DNA of 64,000 nucleotides, taken from Silene latifolia. Lineage: Eukaryota; Streptophyta; Magnoliopsida; Caryophyllales; Caryophyllaceae. The translations under genes were made by a program, and so were the position numbers. The first letter of the stretch is position 1; each line of letters begins with the position of its first letter. Positions 22,865-35,616 of this stretch are shown here, one piece after another. A model generated the notes under the pieces. It did not search any database. It worked only from the letters and a program-made list of their open reading frames with translations, and was not told the DNA's origin. Location of the stretch: positions 12,712,948 through 12,776,947 of the forward strand of contig NC_133532.1 in the NCBI RefSeq assembly GCF_048544455.1. Reading direction: 5' to 3'.

Positions 22865-25800
22865 CTATACTTAAATCAACAAGATTTAAAATTAAAAAAG
22901 CCAAATCCACACAAGCATCAAAGATTCAAAGCCACAAGCCTCACCAAGATTTCATGATAGACAAATGTACGAAGAGCTTCTCCAGTCACTGTTTTTACGT
23001 CTGGCCTAAAGTATTTCACTGAATCAAGGTAGGACAGATAAACACGGCGTTGATTTGGCGGAAGACATTCTGATCCAAACTCTTGAACGTACATGCCATA
23101 TAAACAAACTTCAACTCCTTCTATCTTCTGAAATAGCAAGACTACCTGAAATAGTAGCTTCTTAAGCACACTCAGGACAGACAGTCTATGACCTCATAAG
23201 GTCAAATAATAAAACTTACAGAGAACAGATAACACAGTATCAGACCTTAGATTTGTACGGAAATTCCAAAGGATAATTCTCTTCACGAAAAATCTCCAGA
23301 AACCTCGGCTTCACTTCCAGCTTTTTATCAACAGATGACACAACCCTGACAACTATACCATCGGCTCCAGGAACCTATAAAAACCACATTCACATGTACA
23401 ACCAAAAAAGTAAACAAAAATCACCATACGATGATAATAGTGAGCTATCTAATAATACACTCTTCTTTAATTGCATTTTTATCCAGCATTACATGTACAC
23501 TCCCAATAGGTAATACTCCGCTAAACATTACGAAAAGAATCAAGAAAGCTATAACTTGACCCTAAAGTTCTAGAACTTGTTGAACATACACAAATCGTAC
23601 CGAACATTAACAGCATGAAATATTAAATCACCATTCACCACACTAGCTTATAATTTCACATAAATATGCCTCCTACAAAGAACGGCATATTTCATGAAAG
23701 AAGATTAAAAGAAAAGGAAATATTGCAGAATGAACAAAAGCAGCCTAACATGAAAATAAAATTTATATATGTAGTCCAGCTTTTTCTGTTAGATGAATTT
23801 CAAAATAAATCAAATGAATTTCTCCGCCAAGAATGTCGCAACACATCATCCCCACTACAACATATAACTAAGTTAACAACAATTAGTGTGACAACAGAAA
23901 ATACCTCATCATAACTTTTCCCTAGGCTTCTTGCCCTTTCAAGTCTCTCATGCTTCAGTCGCCTAGCTAATCGTTTCTCTATGTGATCACTTAGCACAGT
24001 AGTCGGCAAATCTTTTGCACCAAGAACAGCACTCTGTGGTAATGGCGTGCGCTCTCCCTGTTCAACCTCTTGCATATAACAATTAGGACATGTGTACTCA
24101 GCTTGACCACCATCATTTCGCCTTCCATTAAACAAGGCACATATCTGATGTTGCCAGGCTTCACATTTATCACATTGTACCCACTGCAAAAGACAGCATA
24201 AACTGAGTATAACCTTTTTTTCCTTCCTTTTCCATTACCGTTGTCTAAAAAAAAGCCTTTTTTTCTTTTATATTAACTAAAATGAAGTTGGGTCAGAAAT
24301 GACATACCCATTCTTCTGTCTCTTCATCATTTTTCTTCTTCTCCATCCTTCCCTTTGGAATTGCAGTTCCATCAACTACTATTGTATCACCACGGGTTTC
24401 ATTATAGCATGGAATACAGAAAAAGTGACGCGTATCACCAGCTCCTACAGTATAATACATAGCATTTCGCTTGATTCGAGCGCCACAAGGAGTACAGTAA
24501 ATAGGTGGTGGTTCAAACGAAAGTTTCTCAACAGCACATAACTGACAGGAGTTTTCACTCATTGTTTGTTCCATCGCTTGATTTTTCTCCGCTTTTGCCT
24601 TGCTCTGAAAAAAAGTACAATAAGAACACGAATATAACTATATAAGTAACTATGGACTATGGCAAAGAAATGTCGACAGCGCCATCGAACTACAGCCCTT
24701 TCATGTCAACCTTATGGTTTCAAATATGAGTATATGACCATGGCAGTATTTTGCTGAGGTATATAACTGCAAAGTCAAGTGATTGTCATTGGTGTAAAAT
24801 AACAATGCTTCATAGTTCATACTAAGCTCACATAGACCTTCACCTAGCTCATATCCAAGTATCAACAATTTGAACATCTATGTTTTCAGAACTCAGGCTA
24901 CTTAAGACTTCACGGGATCCTACAAATCTCAAATGGAGCTCATAATTCATCTCAAAGACACTCCCTCAAAAAGCTACATGAGACATTTTCATAATTATAA
25001 TCACCCAGCTAGAGAAAATAAACACCACGGTTTTTCGCCTCACTGAACTATTTGAAATTGATATAGAAAATAAATAAATAAAATTAACATATGAAATTAC
25101 CAAAAGTATAGATATCATAAGTCCTTCTTTCATCACTTAATTAGAAATTAACCAAAAAAATCTAGCAATAATATACCCCAACATTGAGTGAAGGGTATCT
25201 TCGCCAGACAAGTCCCACAAAAGCTCAGCTCGGTAAAATGACGACTAAATAACAAGTAACCACTTCATATCAACAGTATGAGTTGGTAAACACTACACAT
25301 GATAAGCAAGTAAAAAATCAACAGGTCCAAAGACAGTAACTGACCTGCCCAACCCACCGTCTTAGGCCAGTAATGTGCTCCCGCACTTGCTCTGGGGTGA
25401 ACAGTTCAATTAATGATACTCCCTTAATATTTGGCTTTCCAGACTTTGTTCCAACTTGTTCGGGTGGCTGGACTACCACTTCTGGCTTCAATTGGCCATT
25501 TTCTTTTACATGTTTCTCACTCTCTTCTTTAGGCAATGAACCGGCATGATTCAAAACCGGTCCACCATCAAATTGCTGACAAGAAGCAATGTCACCAGAA
25601 GGCTGTTTAATCTCAGTACTATTTTGGTCTGATCCATTAGAAATTTCAGCTTTTAAATCCCGATACTCAGAATTAATTTGCATATAGTCATCATTTTCCC
25701 CATATTCGCTTGACTGTACACTCTGGGGAGCTTGTGATGCATTAATAACATTAACTGGTGCATACATGCTATCATTCTCAGAAGAACGAAATTGAGAAGG

Positions 25801-28102
25801 TAGCTCTGACTTAATTCGTTTAACAGGAGGTTTATTCTCGGGAGATACAACAATTGTTTCAGATGGCTCAATTGCTTCAGACGGCTTAATATTCTCTGGA
25901 GATGCAACAGTTGGAGATACAACAATTGTCTCAGATGATTTGAAAGGGCCATTAATAGAACGCTGCAATCCATCAGGATCCTGTCGAGTACATACCTTTT
26001 TATGTACACGTATAAACTTCAGGTACGGCACACAAACAGGGCAGTTAAGATCCCTGCAACTTCTTTGGTGATTAATCAGTGTTCTTGACTGCGCACAACG
26101 AGGATACGAGCATGGAATATCCTTACAGCTATCCAAATGGTCTAAAAGCTTTTGAGCTAAAATGCAATTAGATTCGAGACATTCTCCCGGTGGAGCTATA
26201 CACGAACGTGCATGGCGTAGGAACAAGAGCCACCTGAGTTGATTCCTGAAATTTTGATCACAATGGCCATTTGAAGAACTACCGCCACTACCTAATCTGG
26301 GTTGATCTGCAATACTTCCAGGAGTAACAATTCGGTCATTACTTGAGATTTCAGAAGACAAATTAATGCACTGCACATCGGCATGCCCAACATTTCCCCG
26401 AAGAATCTCCTCTTGAGCATTATGTTCATGGGATATGTTTCTGACCAATGATGGCCTGTCATGAACTGGATGCCATTGACTACTATGCAATACTTCTTGC
26501 TGTGCTCCCAAATGCTGCTTGCCGAGCTCATTTGTACTGTCACCAGCCATCATTGGCTGAGGATTAGACGGAAGAGAAGACAATTGATTATTTCTTGAAA
26601 TATTTTCATTTGAATTATACTGCAGCGGATTCTGCAACTCAGGAACCTGGATATGTCCAGATAAACTTTGTTGAAAAACCTCGTTTTGATGGTCCATTGC
26701 ATATTCAGAAATCACAGGATTACCATTGTCAGATGTCGATTGCAATTGAAATGCCTCATTTCTTACAGATATTTGGGATTGATCACTTGGCCAAATTTGC
26801 TGATTATATGCCTCAGTTGGCTGAACAAGAAGATCACTTGGCTGCCTTTGTTGAGAATATGCAGTAAGCTGCTGTTGCTGGGGCATCTGATTAAGCTGTT
26901 GTTGATACTGCCTTGTAGAAATCTGCATATGGTTTTCAATCGGTGGCAGCGATGGCTGAAAATTAACTTTTTCTACTTGTTCAGCCAAGTGAGGCCTGAG
27001 ATATGAAGCTGCTTGTGACGACTGAGAGTTCAATTGGGCCAAATGGCTATTTACTAAGGAGCTGGCTCTGGGGGTTACTTGATCTGCATTCTGATTATTC
27101 AACAATGACCCAACAGAAGCTCCAATGTTGCAGAAATTTCCAGATCCAGAAGAATCACCTGCAAAGTAGACAAGTTACTTTCAATGATGTTAAATAAATC
27201 ATGAGTTACATGGTTTGATGTCGATTTGGTTCAGCAAGATATTCGAGTTCTCAGAACGCTAATGTATTCAAATCTAAAAGAACACTAGCCGCCTAATCCG
27301 AGTATGAACTCTACTTCAGTATGGGCAATTCGGTTCAAGCATCAGTCTACCAAACCTCAAAACATTCATTAGTAAGCATCAGCTTTCTAAATCGCCCAAA
27401 AGGAAGGGAAAATTTGACCAACCTTGCACCAGAACAGGCTGCTGAAGTGTACCATGTGACTGTAACAGATGTCCAGAGGAGGCACCAAATGATGACATGG
27501 TCACATAGTTACCAGATGAGCCTGATTCATTCACCATTTGTACATTATTTCCAAAACCATTATTCATAATACCATTTTGGAACCGATGTTGCATTAAAGA
27601 TCTCATTCCACTGCCAAGGTTCTGTAACATGATATTATTTTGACCACCGGCTTGTCTTTGAGGCACCTGCTGTGATGCCATCAGAGAATCAACACTTGAA
27701 AGCATACCATTGTTGTTAAAACCATCCACAGTAATTAACATTTGATTATTCCTGCCACTCAGTCCAGGTGTTGGAACCATTTGGTTCATAGGTCTCTGAC
27801 CCAGCATCATGTTGTTACCACCAGAATTCATGGGAAACGCAGACGCCAATGGCTGGCAAACATTTGATAAAGATCCTGCTTAACATATATTCAATCAGAA
27901 AGGGCACATTAAAGCCAGCAACATTACTTGCAAAAATACATCAAACATTTTAATTACCTTCACCTGCACCGAAAGAGCCACCACGCATACCAGAAAAAGG
28001 TCCATTGACAATTGGCATCATGCTTCCAGCGCCTGGAGTTGACGATGACATGTATCCACCAGTGCCTGCGTTCATTATTGTTGAATTAACTGCAGATGAG
28101 AC

Positions 28103-28112
28103 CATAACATAA
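28103..28112 (-). other. 5-bp tandem duplication causing a frameshift in HAC exon 3
   Basis: On the plus strand CATAA occurs twice in a row, followed by CAT. On the coding strand this is TTATGTTATG inside ...NVM. With one copy the frame reads on as VSSAVNSTIMNAGTGG and joins exon 4 in the right phase (GAA G|CA). With two copies it reads LWSHLQLIQQ then TAA. Confidence 0.88.
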
Positions 28113-29126
28113 CATTTGAATATCCATTGTACTGCATACCAGGTGTTGGCATCATTGTAGCAACAGGGGGTGTATTATTTACGAATTGTGAATGCTGAGG
28201 CACGTGATTAGTCGGTGTGTATCGTCTAAACAATGCTTGCAAACGGGCCTCAAGAGTGTCCATGTTCATATAGTCCTCCTAACAGCCGAATTAAATAAGT
28301 AACATAAGAAAGTAACGAAGGAAAGATGGTTCACCAGAAACTCCGTCTATAAAATAAAAAATAAAAAATTACAAAAAAGTGACATTCTTGAAAATTGTAA
28401 ACGACCCTGCCTTTAAGCAAACAACATTAAGTCAATAAAGCATGGTTATGAATCAGTCAGGACACCAATTTGTGATCAAGTTATCAAGGTTTTGGAGGTT
28501 AACACCACCACATTTTGGGACATCTTGGCCGCATCTAACAAGATTATGCCGCGACCGTGAACAAAACTGAGACTTAATACTGTGAAATAAAGAGAACCTG
28601 ACCACTTAACAAGTTAACATCCCAGGATCACACAGAAGTAGAAGAAATCAAAAATATACCTTTGTCGTAGCCGACCTAAAAAGTCCCTCTTCCAGACGTC
28701 TTGAAAAATCTTGACATTTCTTTGAAACAAGCTCATTGGGTTGTGATTGTTTCAGCATCAAAATCTCATTGCTGGGAACAACATAGAATATATTTCAAAA
28801 TCCCTAATGGAAAAAAGCATTAGAAAACAAAGGAACCTATTACAGGAAGGATTAACTCCAAATGGTGAACACAAGTCGTTTACACCAGCAGCCAAATATT
28901 GCAGTAGCCATATAGCACTGAACAGATTAGCAGAACAAGAATCTTTCTTTTTCTTTGTATGTTACTTGTGGTTATTGTGATTTGTGACCCATCGCTTTCC
29001 CGAAAATGCAATTTCCAAAACGTTATCATGCTCCTGAATTCTTGTGCCCAAAGAGGCATCGAGTTTAAAGTTGGGTGGACAGACTAATTTGCATTTAGTA
29101 AGGAACATAAAGAAAACAGTTGATCC

Positions 29127-29577
29127 CAGGGTTTTAAATCTCGGCCGAGACGTATCGTATCGCCCGAGATGTATCGGTATCGGAGGCCGCCGATACGAGA
29201 TATCCCGAGATGTATCGGGTAAATTGAAAAGAAGAAAGTATCGGCCGAGACGACCGATTTATAACGTGTATCGGCCAACTCGGCCCGATACAGCCCGCGA
29301 TGAACCCGATATGAACGAGTTATAACTTGTACCGGCCAAGTTTTTTAATGGAAAGCTCTTAGAAATTGTATAGCATTGATCAAATTAATTATCCTAAGTA
29401 GAATTAATCTTAACTTTATATGAAATAGTCAATAGATGATGAAATATTTACAAAAGCTTGTAAAATAAATATCACCGCGATAATAGCGATTCGGAGCGCG
29501 ACGGCCGAGTCGGGGACGATTCCGCGACTCCGTTACCGCGACCGCGATCGCGACCGATACCGCTATTTAAAACCCTG
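29127..29577. mobile_element. hAT-type MITE (8-bp TSD) in HAC intron 1
   Basis: 451 bp with 13-bp perfect terminal inverted repeats CAGGGTTTTAAAT / ATTTAAAACCCTG. It is flanked by the 8-bp direct duplication GTTGATCC (29119-29126 and 29578-29585). The CAGGG terminus with an 8-bp duplication is typical of hAT elements. The interior is unusually CG-rich, built from repeated TATCGG/CCGAGA strings at the left and CGCGACCG strings at the right. It has no transposase. The 93-codon frame inside it (29044-29325) is not a gene. Confidence 0.92.
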
Positions 29578-30836
29578 GTTGATCCTATTATCAACTGTGA
29601 GCAGAATTATTAAATGGAATGATACGGATAAGAACAATCTCATTCTTTATAACTAAGAATTGTGATAACAAGTTATAGCTTACCTCTCCCACAATTATCA
29701 TATCACATGAAGGCTTAGAATCAGAGAAAATGATGCACATAATTCACTCTAATGCTAAATTGGAGATTTTTGGCCTTTCGATTTTCATTTACGAATTACT
29801 GAAGAGATATTGTTCATACATGTTAAAATAGGAAATGCCTTCTTAAAGCAAAGTTCTGTACTTGTAAAATAAGAAAGACCGCTCCTGTATTACGACAAGA
29901 AATCTGATCTTCTTAAATGCAACCAAAAAAAACATCTAAAGTAAGAAGCCACATGTCATCTCACATGAGAACCCAAACTGAAACAGTAAAGTGGACACGG
30001 AAGAAACCAATTTGTTATCAATACGATAAAATCTGTCCAATGGTTAATGAAAGAATTACAAGGTAGCAAAAATATAATTGACAGACAATTTACAAGGATA
30101 GAAAAATTTTAAAAAAAACATAAACAAAAAATGTATCACTCTAAGATCTAGACATCAGATTTACAACTGACCCCTGACAGCAAAGAGCACATTATTTCCC
30201 ATCAAGTAATCGTTCAGCAATGTACTTCCATAACAGCGACAAAATGGGTTATACTGTTATACACATGTACTCAACAGCTAGGAATTACTTTGGCACAACC
30301 GTAAAGCAGGGTTAGCTATTAGGGTATGCAACCCAGGGTTACCAGATTCGCAATTTGTTCAATTCGCTTTCTTAATTCTAATTCGCGATTCGCTCAATTT
30401 AGCGAATTCAATTCGCTGGCGAATTACATTATTTTAAAATTCGGTAATTCGTCGAATCCAATTCGCAGAAGGATTATCCTTTTATATCAACAAAGCTACA
30501 AAAAACTCATCTTCCTGTCATAAATCAAAATCAAATTAAAGCTAAATCTACAAATCTGCATGGCATCATATGGAGAAAAAACGCAAAACAATTAAATGCA
30601 AACATAAAAAAACAAAATCCAAGATACACATCTTACATTTTCTCTCTCATAAACCGCCTCATTATAACAATTTCGTTGTCCATCACTGGCGGATTACTCT
30701 GACTACCCATATTTTGCACTTGTGAGTGGAACAGATTCCCATTTTGCTGCAGCAGTCCAGGCAACTGATTGCTCGCCTGGTTAGGTACCTGCCCAACACA
30801 CTGACCTGACATGTGAGATTGGGCATTCATCTTCAA

Positions 30837-30960
30837 TGAGTAGACTGCCCAATACCTTTAAGTTCTTCAGTTTCACCACATAAACAACACATTCTTTTCT
30901 TATGCTTCTGCTGAACCTTCAATATCAAGAAAAATATCGGCTCTTTCCACCAAAATAACG
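30837..30960 (-). other. 5' untranslated exon of the HAC gene
   Basis: On the minus strand TTTTTGTTGCAG ends at 30961, a strong splice acceptor, so a leader exon probably runs 30960-30837 into the ATG at 30830. The codon at 30836 is TTG, not ATG. The first ATG (30828-30830) gives MNAQSHMSGQ, which matches the HAC family start. Confidence 0.6.
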
Positions 30961-31799
30961 CTGCAACAAAAAGAAATATTTTGAATTACTATAACATAAA
31001 GGCCAAACACAAAGAACGTCACATACAAGATACAAGGACATGCGGAGAAGACGCGTGCAACAAAAACAGGATAAACATCCTAAGTGCTTGTGCCTCAAAT
31101 ATCTCATGCAAGAAAAATTCAAGGGTATAAACCAAAGTAGACATACATATATTTTCAGATTATGAACATACGAATTTCTAAGTAAATGATCAACAATAAA
31201 GACACCTCAGGTCGACAACAAGTGATATTGCATATAAGGTATAAGTTATTACCATGTCAAACTTATAGGTGTACGTGAATCATACAAACAACAGCGACCT
31301 AGAACTACTAAAATAGTTCAAATACGTGCGAATGATCGCACGTCAATAAGCAAGGATATAATTGCATGCATAGTAAAAAATTTATGCCTATTCAAGCAGA
31401 AACCAGTTACTCAGTTTTCCGGTTAAAAAGGTTCACTTCAGCTAAAAAATACGCAAACTACAAAAATGCAGTGTTCAACTCATGAATCAAACCCGAGATA
31501 CTTCCTTACAGAATATATCCACAAAGGACAGTCATAACTACACAATTATCGTCAACAACCCACAGACACTTAAAGTTTAGTGGCACTGTGTGGATATGCA
31601 AAAAGGACAATTTGGCCCAATGAAAATACAAAATCACGGGGTAAAGTACAACTCTTCGTGACAACATGCATGTCCAAAAAGAAATCGAGTAACTATGTAT
31701 GCCCTTGACACAACAAAGTACAAATGTTCTAAATATATTCACACAAATTGCTTCAATTACAAGCAAATGGGACTTACAGACTTTACGTGTGCGATTAAG

Positions 31800-33050
31800 A
31801 ATGTGTAAACCAGTGACTACAACTATCCGTTACACTACTACAGCGTGAATCATAAAGTGCAAAAGATGATCGCTTGACAAATAATGCAAAACTTAGCAAG
31901 CAAGACTCTTGAATCTTTCTTCCGCCGCTACAAATTGGGAGACTACAAAATTATATGTTCTTGCAAAATCAGTCATATAGGAAAAAAAATCTCAATATAA
32001 AGTGCAAGCTATGTGGTTATTCTCCATTGCATATATCAAAATGAATCCTAAACTACTTATTCTATGATGGGTAAATTTCAACTGCGTCCACTCGATATCT
32101 TTTTCTTTTCCATCTTTTGACTTCCATTTTACAATAAGTATTCTACAAGCCCAAAAATAATAAACATCCATTTCTAATGGTAATATTCAACATGAATAAA
32201 TTTTGGAAGGTGATGTGATTTTCCACATAATAAAATCAGCCTACCTTGCGCGTTAATTCAATACTTTCCTATCAAGTTCAAGATAAGCACAAAATGATTG
32301 CTGAAGATTGCAAGTCAATCAATAATAAGTATGGACGCAATTAAGTGTAAGTATTTATTATATATATAGACTGTATGTAGCTGAAACCAGTTGCATGCTA
32401 AATTTTCCATTTGCAACAAGGATAAGTTCAGCTGACAAATATACAGGACAAAAAGGAGAAACAAAAAAATGCCGCATTCAACTTCTTGACACAATACATC
32501 CATACAGAAATGGGATAGCCAACTACGCCCTCAAATCCTCAAATTAATAAAAATGAAGTGCGGTGGACACTTTTAAACACATTGTTACCACAACGAGCTG
32601 AGGGAACTTTAATACTTTCCGTACAGGGCTAATACAAAGTAACGCAACGACTACAATTATCCGTCACAGTATGACAGCGTGGACCAGAAAGTGCAAATGA
32701 AGACTCCCAGACAAATATTCAGGCTTTGCAAGCAAGTTCAAGACTCTAAATCTTTCCTACGCCACTAGAAATCAGGAGACCGTGAAATTATATGTCCACA
32801 AGTCGGTCATCTTTAAAAAAAAAATGCATATCTCAATGCAGTGTGGAAAGTTAATGTGGTTATCTTCCGTTATATATCGAAATTGGTAACCTACACTAGT
32901 TCTCTTGTGAAAGGTAAAACCTTCACTACTCAATCCACTCGAAATCTTTTTCCTTTTCCACATTTCGACATCCATTTACAGTATTATCTTTCCTACCATC
33001 CCGAAAAACACTAACCTTTCATTTCTATCTAGTGATTTTTAACATAAATG
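31800..33050. repeat. diverged ~840-bp-period duplication in the HAC leader region
   Basis: Blocks at about 31815-32200 and 32650-33050 can be aligned through shared strings: ACAA.TATCCGT.ACA, GACAGCGTG/TACAGCGTG, AAATTATATGT, TCCACTCGA.ATCTTTTTC and ACTTCCATTT/ACATCCATTT. They are clearly diverged, so this is an old tandem segmental duplication. Confidence 0.6.
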
Positions 33051-33051
33051 A

Positions 33052-33370
33052 GAATTTTCGCGGGTAATTGAATTTCACACACAACATAACTCTTCCCATT
33101 AGAAAATCAGTCACCCATACCACATTCTGCATCAATTCAACATTTTCAAATATTTTACAAAATTTTCGCGGGTAATTGAATTTCCCACACAACCTAACAT
33201 TTTCCACTAGATAATCAATCAAACAAACTACATTTGCATCAATTCAACATTTTCCAATCTCTTACAAAATTTTCGCGAGTAATTGGTTTCCCACACAACA
33301 TAACATTTTCCACTAGAAAATCGATCAAACAAACTACATTTTGCATCAAGTCAACAATTTTCAACCTTTT
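33052..33370. repeat. three-copy ~107-bp tandem repeat
   Basis: A unit starting AATTTTCGCGGGTAATTG occurs at 33052, 33161 and 33267, each followed by CACACAAC.TAAC, TTAGA/CTAGA.AATCA and a CATCAATTCAACATTTTC-like end. The period is 106-109 bp. It lies in the inferred HAC leader intron close to the promoter. Confidence 0.8.
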
Positions 33371-33889
33371 ACCAGCAAAACACTAAATAATTCCACAATC
33401 TTTAACATGATCAATAACAAAGCAGGTACAAACAATGCACCATCATCAAAACATCAAACAATCAATTTACAACAATTCCCACATTCAAAATTACGACAAA
33501 AACCTACCCATGCAATAAAATTAATCAAATTAACACAATGTAGGTACTCCAAAATTCATCACAAATCCCATGCACGACGATCATGATCTTGATTACACCA
33601 AATCATCAGACAGACTTCAACGAAATCAAAAACCCAGAAAAACCCCCTTATTAATCAGACCCAATTCCTCCAAATTCAAATTCAATTGCGTCAATTAGGG
33701 TTCTTACAACGAAACCCTAAATTGCAAATATTCGATAAAAATTAAGGGTCGACATTAATCAATCAAATAAAAACATGGGTTTTAAAACAACGTAAGATTG
33801 AATACAATGTGTTTGAATTTGATTATGATTAAGATTAAGATTAAGATTGTGCTGACAATTTAAGTACTGTTTTTTAAGTTTATGTTTTG

Positions 33890-33897
33890 CTTTTATA
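33890..33897 (-). promoter_or_regulatory. candidate TATA box of the HAC gene
   Basis: The minus strand reads GATATAAAAGC. It lies just upstream of the leader-like sequence and about 75 bp before the foldback element at 33973. The assignment depends on the inferred leader intron. Confidence 0.35.
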
Positions 33898-33972
33898 TCT
33901 CTTTGATTTGATTTTGTTCATTAATTTATGGTCTTTTCACATTTACTTTCTCTCTCTTCTATGTATTTTCAC

Positions 33973-34841
33973 GGGGAAGTAGTGATTGACCCCTAACTTT
34001 AAGCAATTGTGAAATTAACCCTCATAACTTTCAATTAGAGTGATTTGGCCTCATAACTTAGATAATAAGTGAAATTAAATCCATTTATCAAAATCTAATG
34101 AGAAATTCAATTTATCATATCAAAAAAGTGAAAATGGTTAATGTTTTTATGAAAAATACAAAATAAAAGTTTACAAAAATAAATTAAAAAAAGCACAATT
34201 AGATAAAAAAAATTAAAATACTTTACAAAAATCAAACAATTTATTATTTTTATATAAAGTACATATTTTTCAACTTTTTTTACAACTTTTGTAAAAAAGT
34301 TTCAATTGCAAAATATTTTGTTAGGTAGTTGTGTTAAAATCAGAAGTCGGAATAAAATATTTTCATGAAAAAAATATAATAAAAGGGCAAAAAAATATTC
34401 AAATTTTTCTATTTTTCAACATTTCAAAAAAATTCACATAAAATTGTTAATTGTTTTTTTTTTAACAAAAATCATACCGAATTACATACGTATGTAAAAA
34501 AAAGTTGAAAAAATATTTTGCAGTTGAAATTTTTTTACAAAAATAGTTGAAAAATCTGTACTTTATATAAAAATAATAAATTGTTTGATTTTTGTAAAGT
34601 ATTTTTAATTTTTTTCTATCTAATTTATGCTATTTTTTTATTTTATTTTGTATTTTTCATAAAAACATAACCATTTTTACTTTTTTTTTATATGATAAAT
34701 TGAATTTCTCGTGAGATTTTGATAAAGAGGTTTAATTTCACTTATTATATATAAGTTATGGGGCCAAATTACTCCAATTGAAAGTTGTGGGGGTTAATTT
34801 CACAATTGCACAAAGTTATGGGGGTCAATCACCACTTCCCC
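33973..34841. mobile_element. long-TIR Mutator-like foldback element, 10-bp TSD
   Basis: 869 bp made almost wholly of two inverted arms of roughly 400 bp, ending GGGGAAGTAGTGATTGACCC and GGGTCAATCACCACTTCCCC. It is flanked by the perfect 10-bp direct duplication GTATTTTCAC (33963-33972 and 34842-34851). Long inverted arms with a 9-11-bp duplication are typical of Mutator-like (MULE) non-autonomous elements. The arms differ slightly by eye, so it is not brand new. No coding sequence is present. Confidence 0.9.
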
Positions 34842-34851
34842 GTATTTTCAC

Positions 34852-35170
34852 GTTTTCATGTTTTTTGTTTATCACTTTTTTCCCCCTTGTTTTCGGCTAA
34901 AAAGAACTAAACGAAATCTAATAGAGCTGAACTAAATGGAACTTAGCTAAGCTGAACTAAACTAAAACAAGAGTAATTTGCAGAGGGAGGAGCTTAATTG
35001 AATTGAACTTAACTTAACTGAATAGAACTTAACTGAACTGAAAAAAGCTGAAAAGCATAGGATGTCTTTGATTTGAAAAGTGATTTAAAAGAAAGACAAA
35101 TGTTTAAAAAGACTATTTAACGTAAACTCTTGTGTGAATATAAGGGATACGTTTTTGGAGTAGGCAAAAA
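34852..35170. repeat. dispersed repeat, copy 1 (see 52030-52350)
   Basis: The segment runs through TTTTCGGCTAAAAAGAAC, a GAACTTAACT/GAACTGAA-rich stretch and AAAAGTGATTTAAAA...TTGAATATAA. It has a clear relative at about 52030-52350 in the same orientation. The family is not recognised. Confidence 0.6.
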
Positions 35171-35298
35171 CCATTTAGACAAATAATTTTGGGAATTTGT
35201 GAAAAAACTATTACTAGTCTTAAACCCGTTCAAATTGCACCGGTATGTCATTTCAAAAATTGTTATTACGGGGTATTAGATATTGAGAAAAAGGATTA

Positions 35299-35515
35299 TA
35301 CATCTGAGGTAGTACCTCAGACCTTGTAGTTTTTGAGCATATATACATTTTTTCTGAGCATATTACCATTTATAAATATAGTTTTTGAGCAATATTATAT
35401 TTTTTTAGTGTAATGTTTTAGTAAATGTGCTCAAAAACTTTATACTAAAGTAGAACTCAAAAACTTTAAAGTAAAACTCAGGAAATAAACAATAAGAGGT
35501 ACTACCTCAGATGTA
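35299..35515. mobile_element. small TIR element (MITE), probable TA duplication
   Basis: 217 bp with inverted ends TACATCTGAGGTAGTACCTC / GAGGTACTACCTCAGATGTA, flanked by TA on both sides. The interior repeats GTTTTTGAGCA / CTCAAAAACTTTA. Superfamily is uncertain: Tc1/mariner by the TA, but the TIR is not the Stowaway consensus. Confidence 0.75.
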
Positions 35516-35616
35516 TAGTCTATGAACTGTTAGATATTGTAAGAAAATGTGATCTTTTTTTTTTTTTGTAAAACAGAATACAATATAAAGATGATAAAAT
35601 ATAGAGTAATAATTTA

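Larger units (their letters stand above)
30961..33900 (-). other. probable long leader intron and promoter-proximal region of the HAC gene
   Basis: No coding signal is seen. The right end (33590-33870) has features of a plant leader (AGGGTTTCG-type sequence on the minus strand, a GATTAA microsatellite at 33822-33848). A minus-strand TATAAAAG lies at 33890-33897. I infer transcription starting near 33865 and a leader intron ending at 30961. The interior holds the repeats listed separately. Confidence 0.45.

Noticed and set aside
29044-29325. 93-codon Arg-rich frame
   Set aside because: It overlaps the end of a hAT MITE and is made of its CG-rich repeats.
30300-30470. AATTCGC-rich segment in HAC intron 1 as another hAT element
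   Set aside because: CAGGGTTA strings occur, but no inverted terminus or 8-bp duplication was found.
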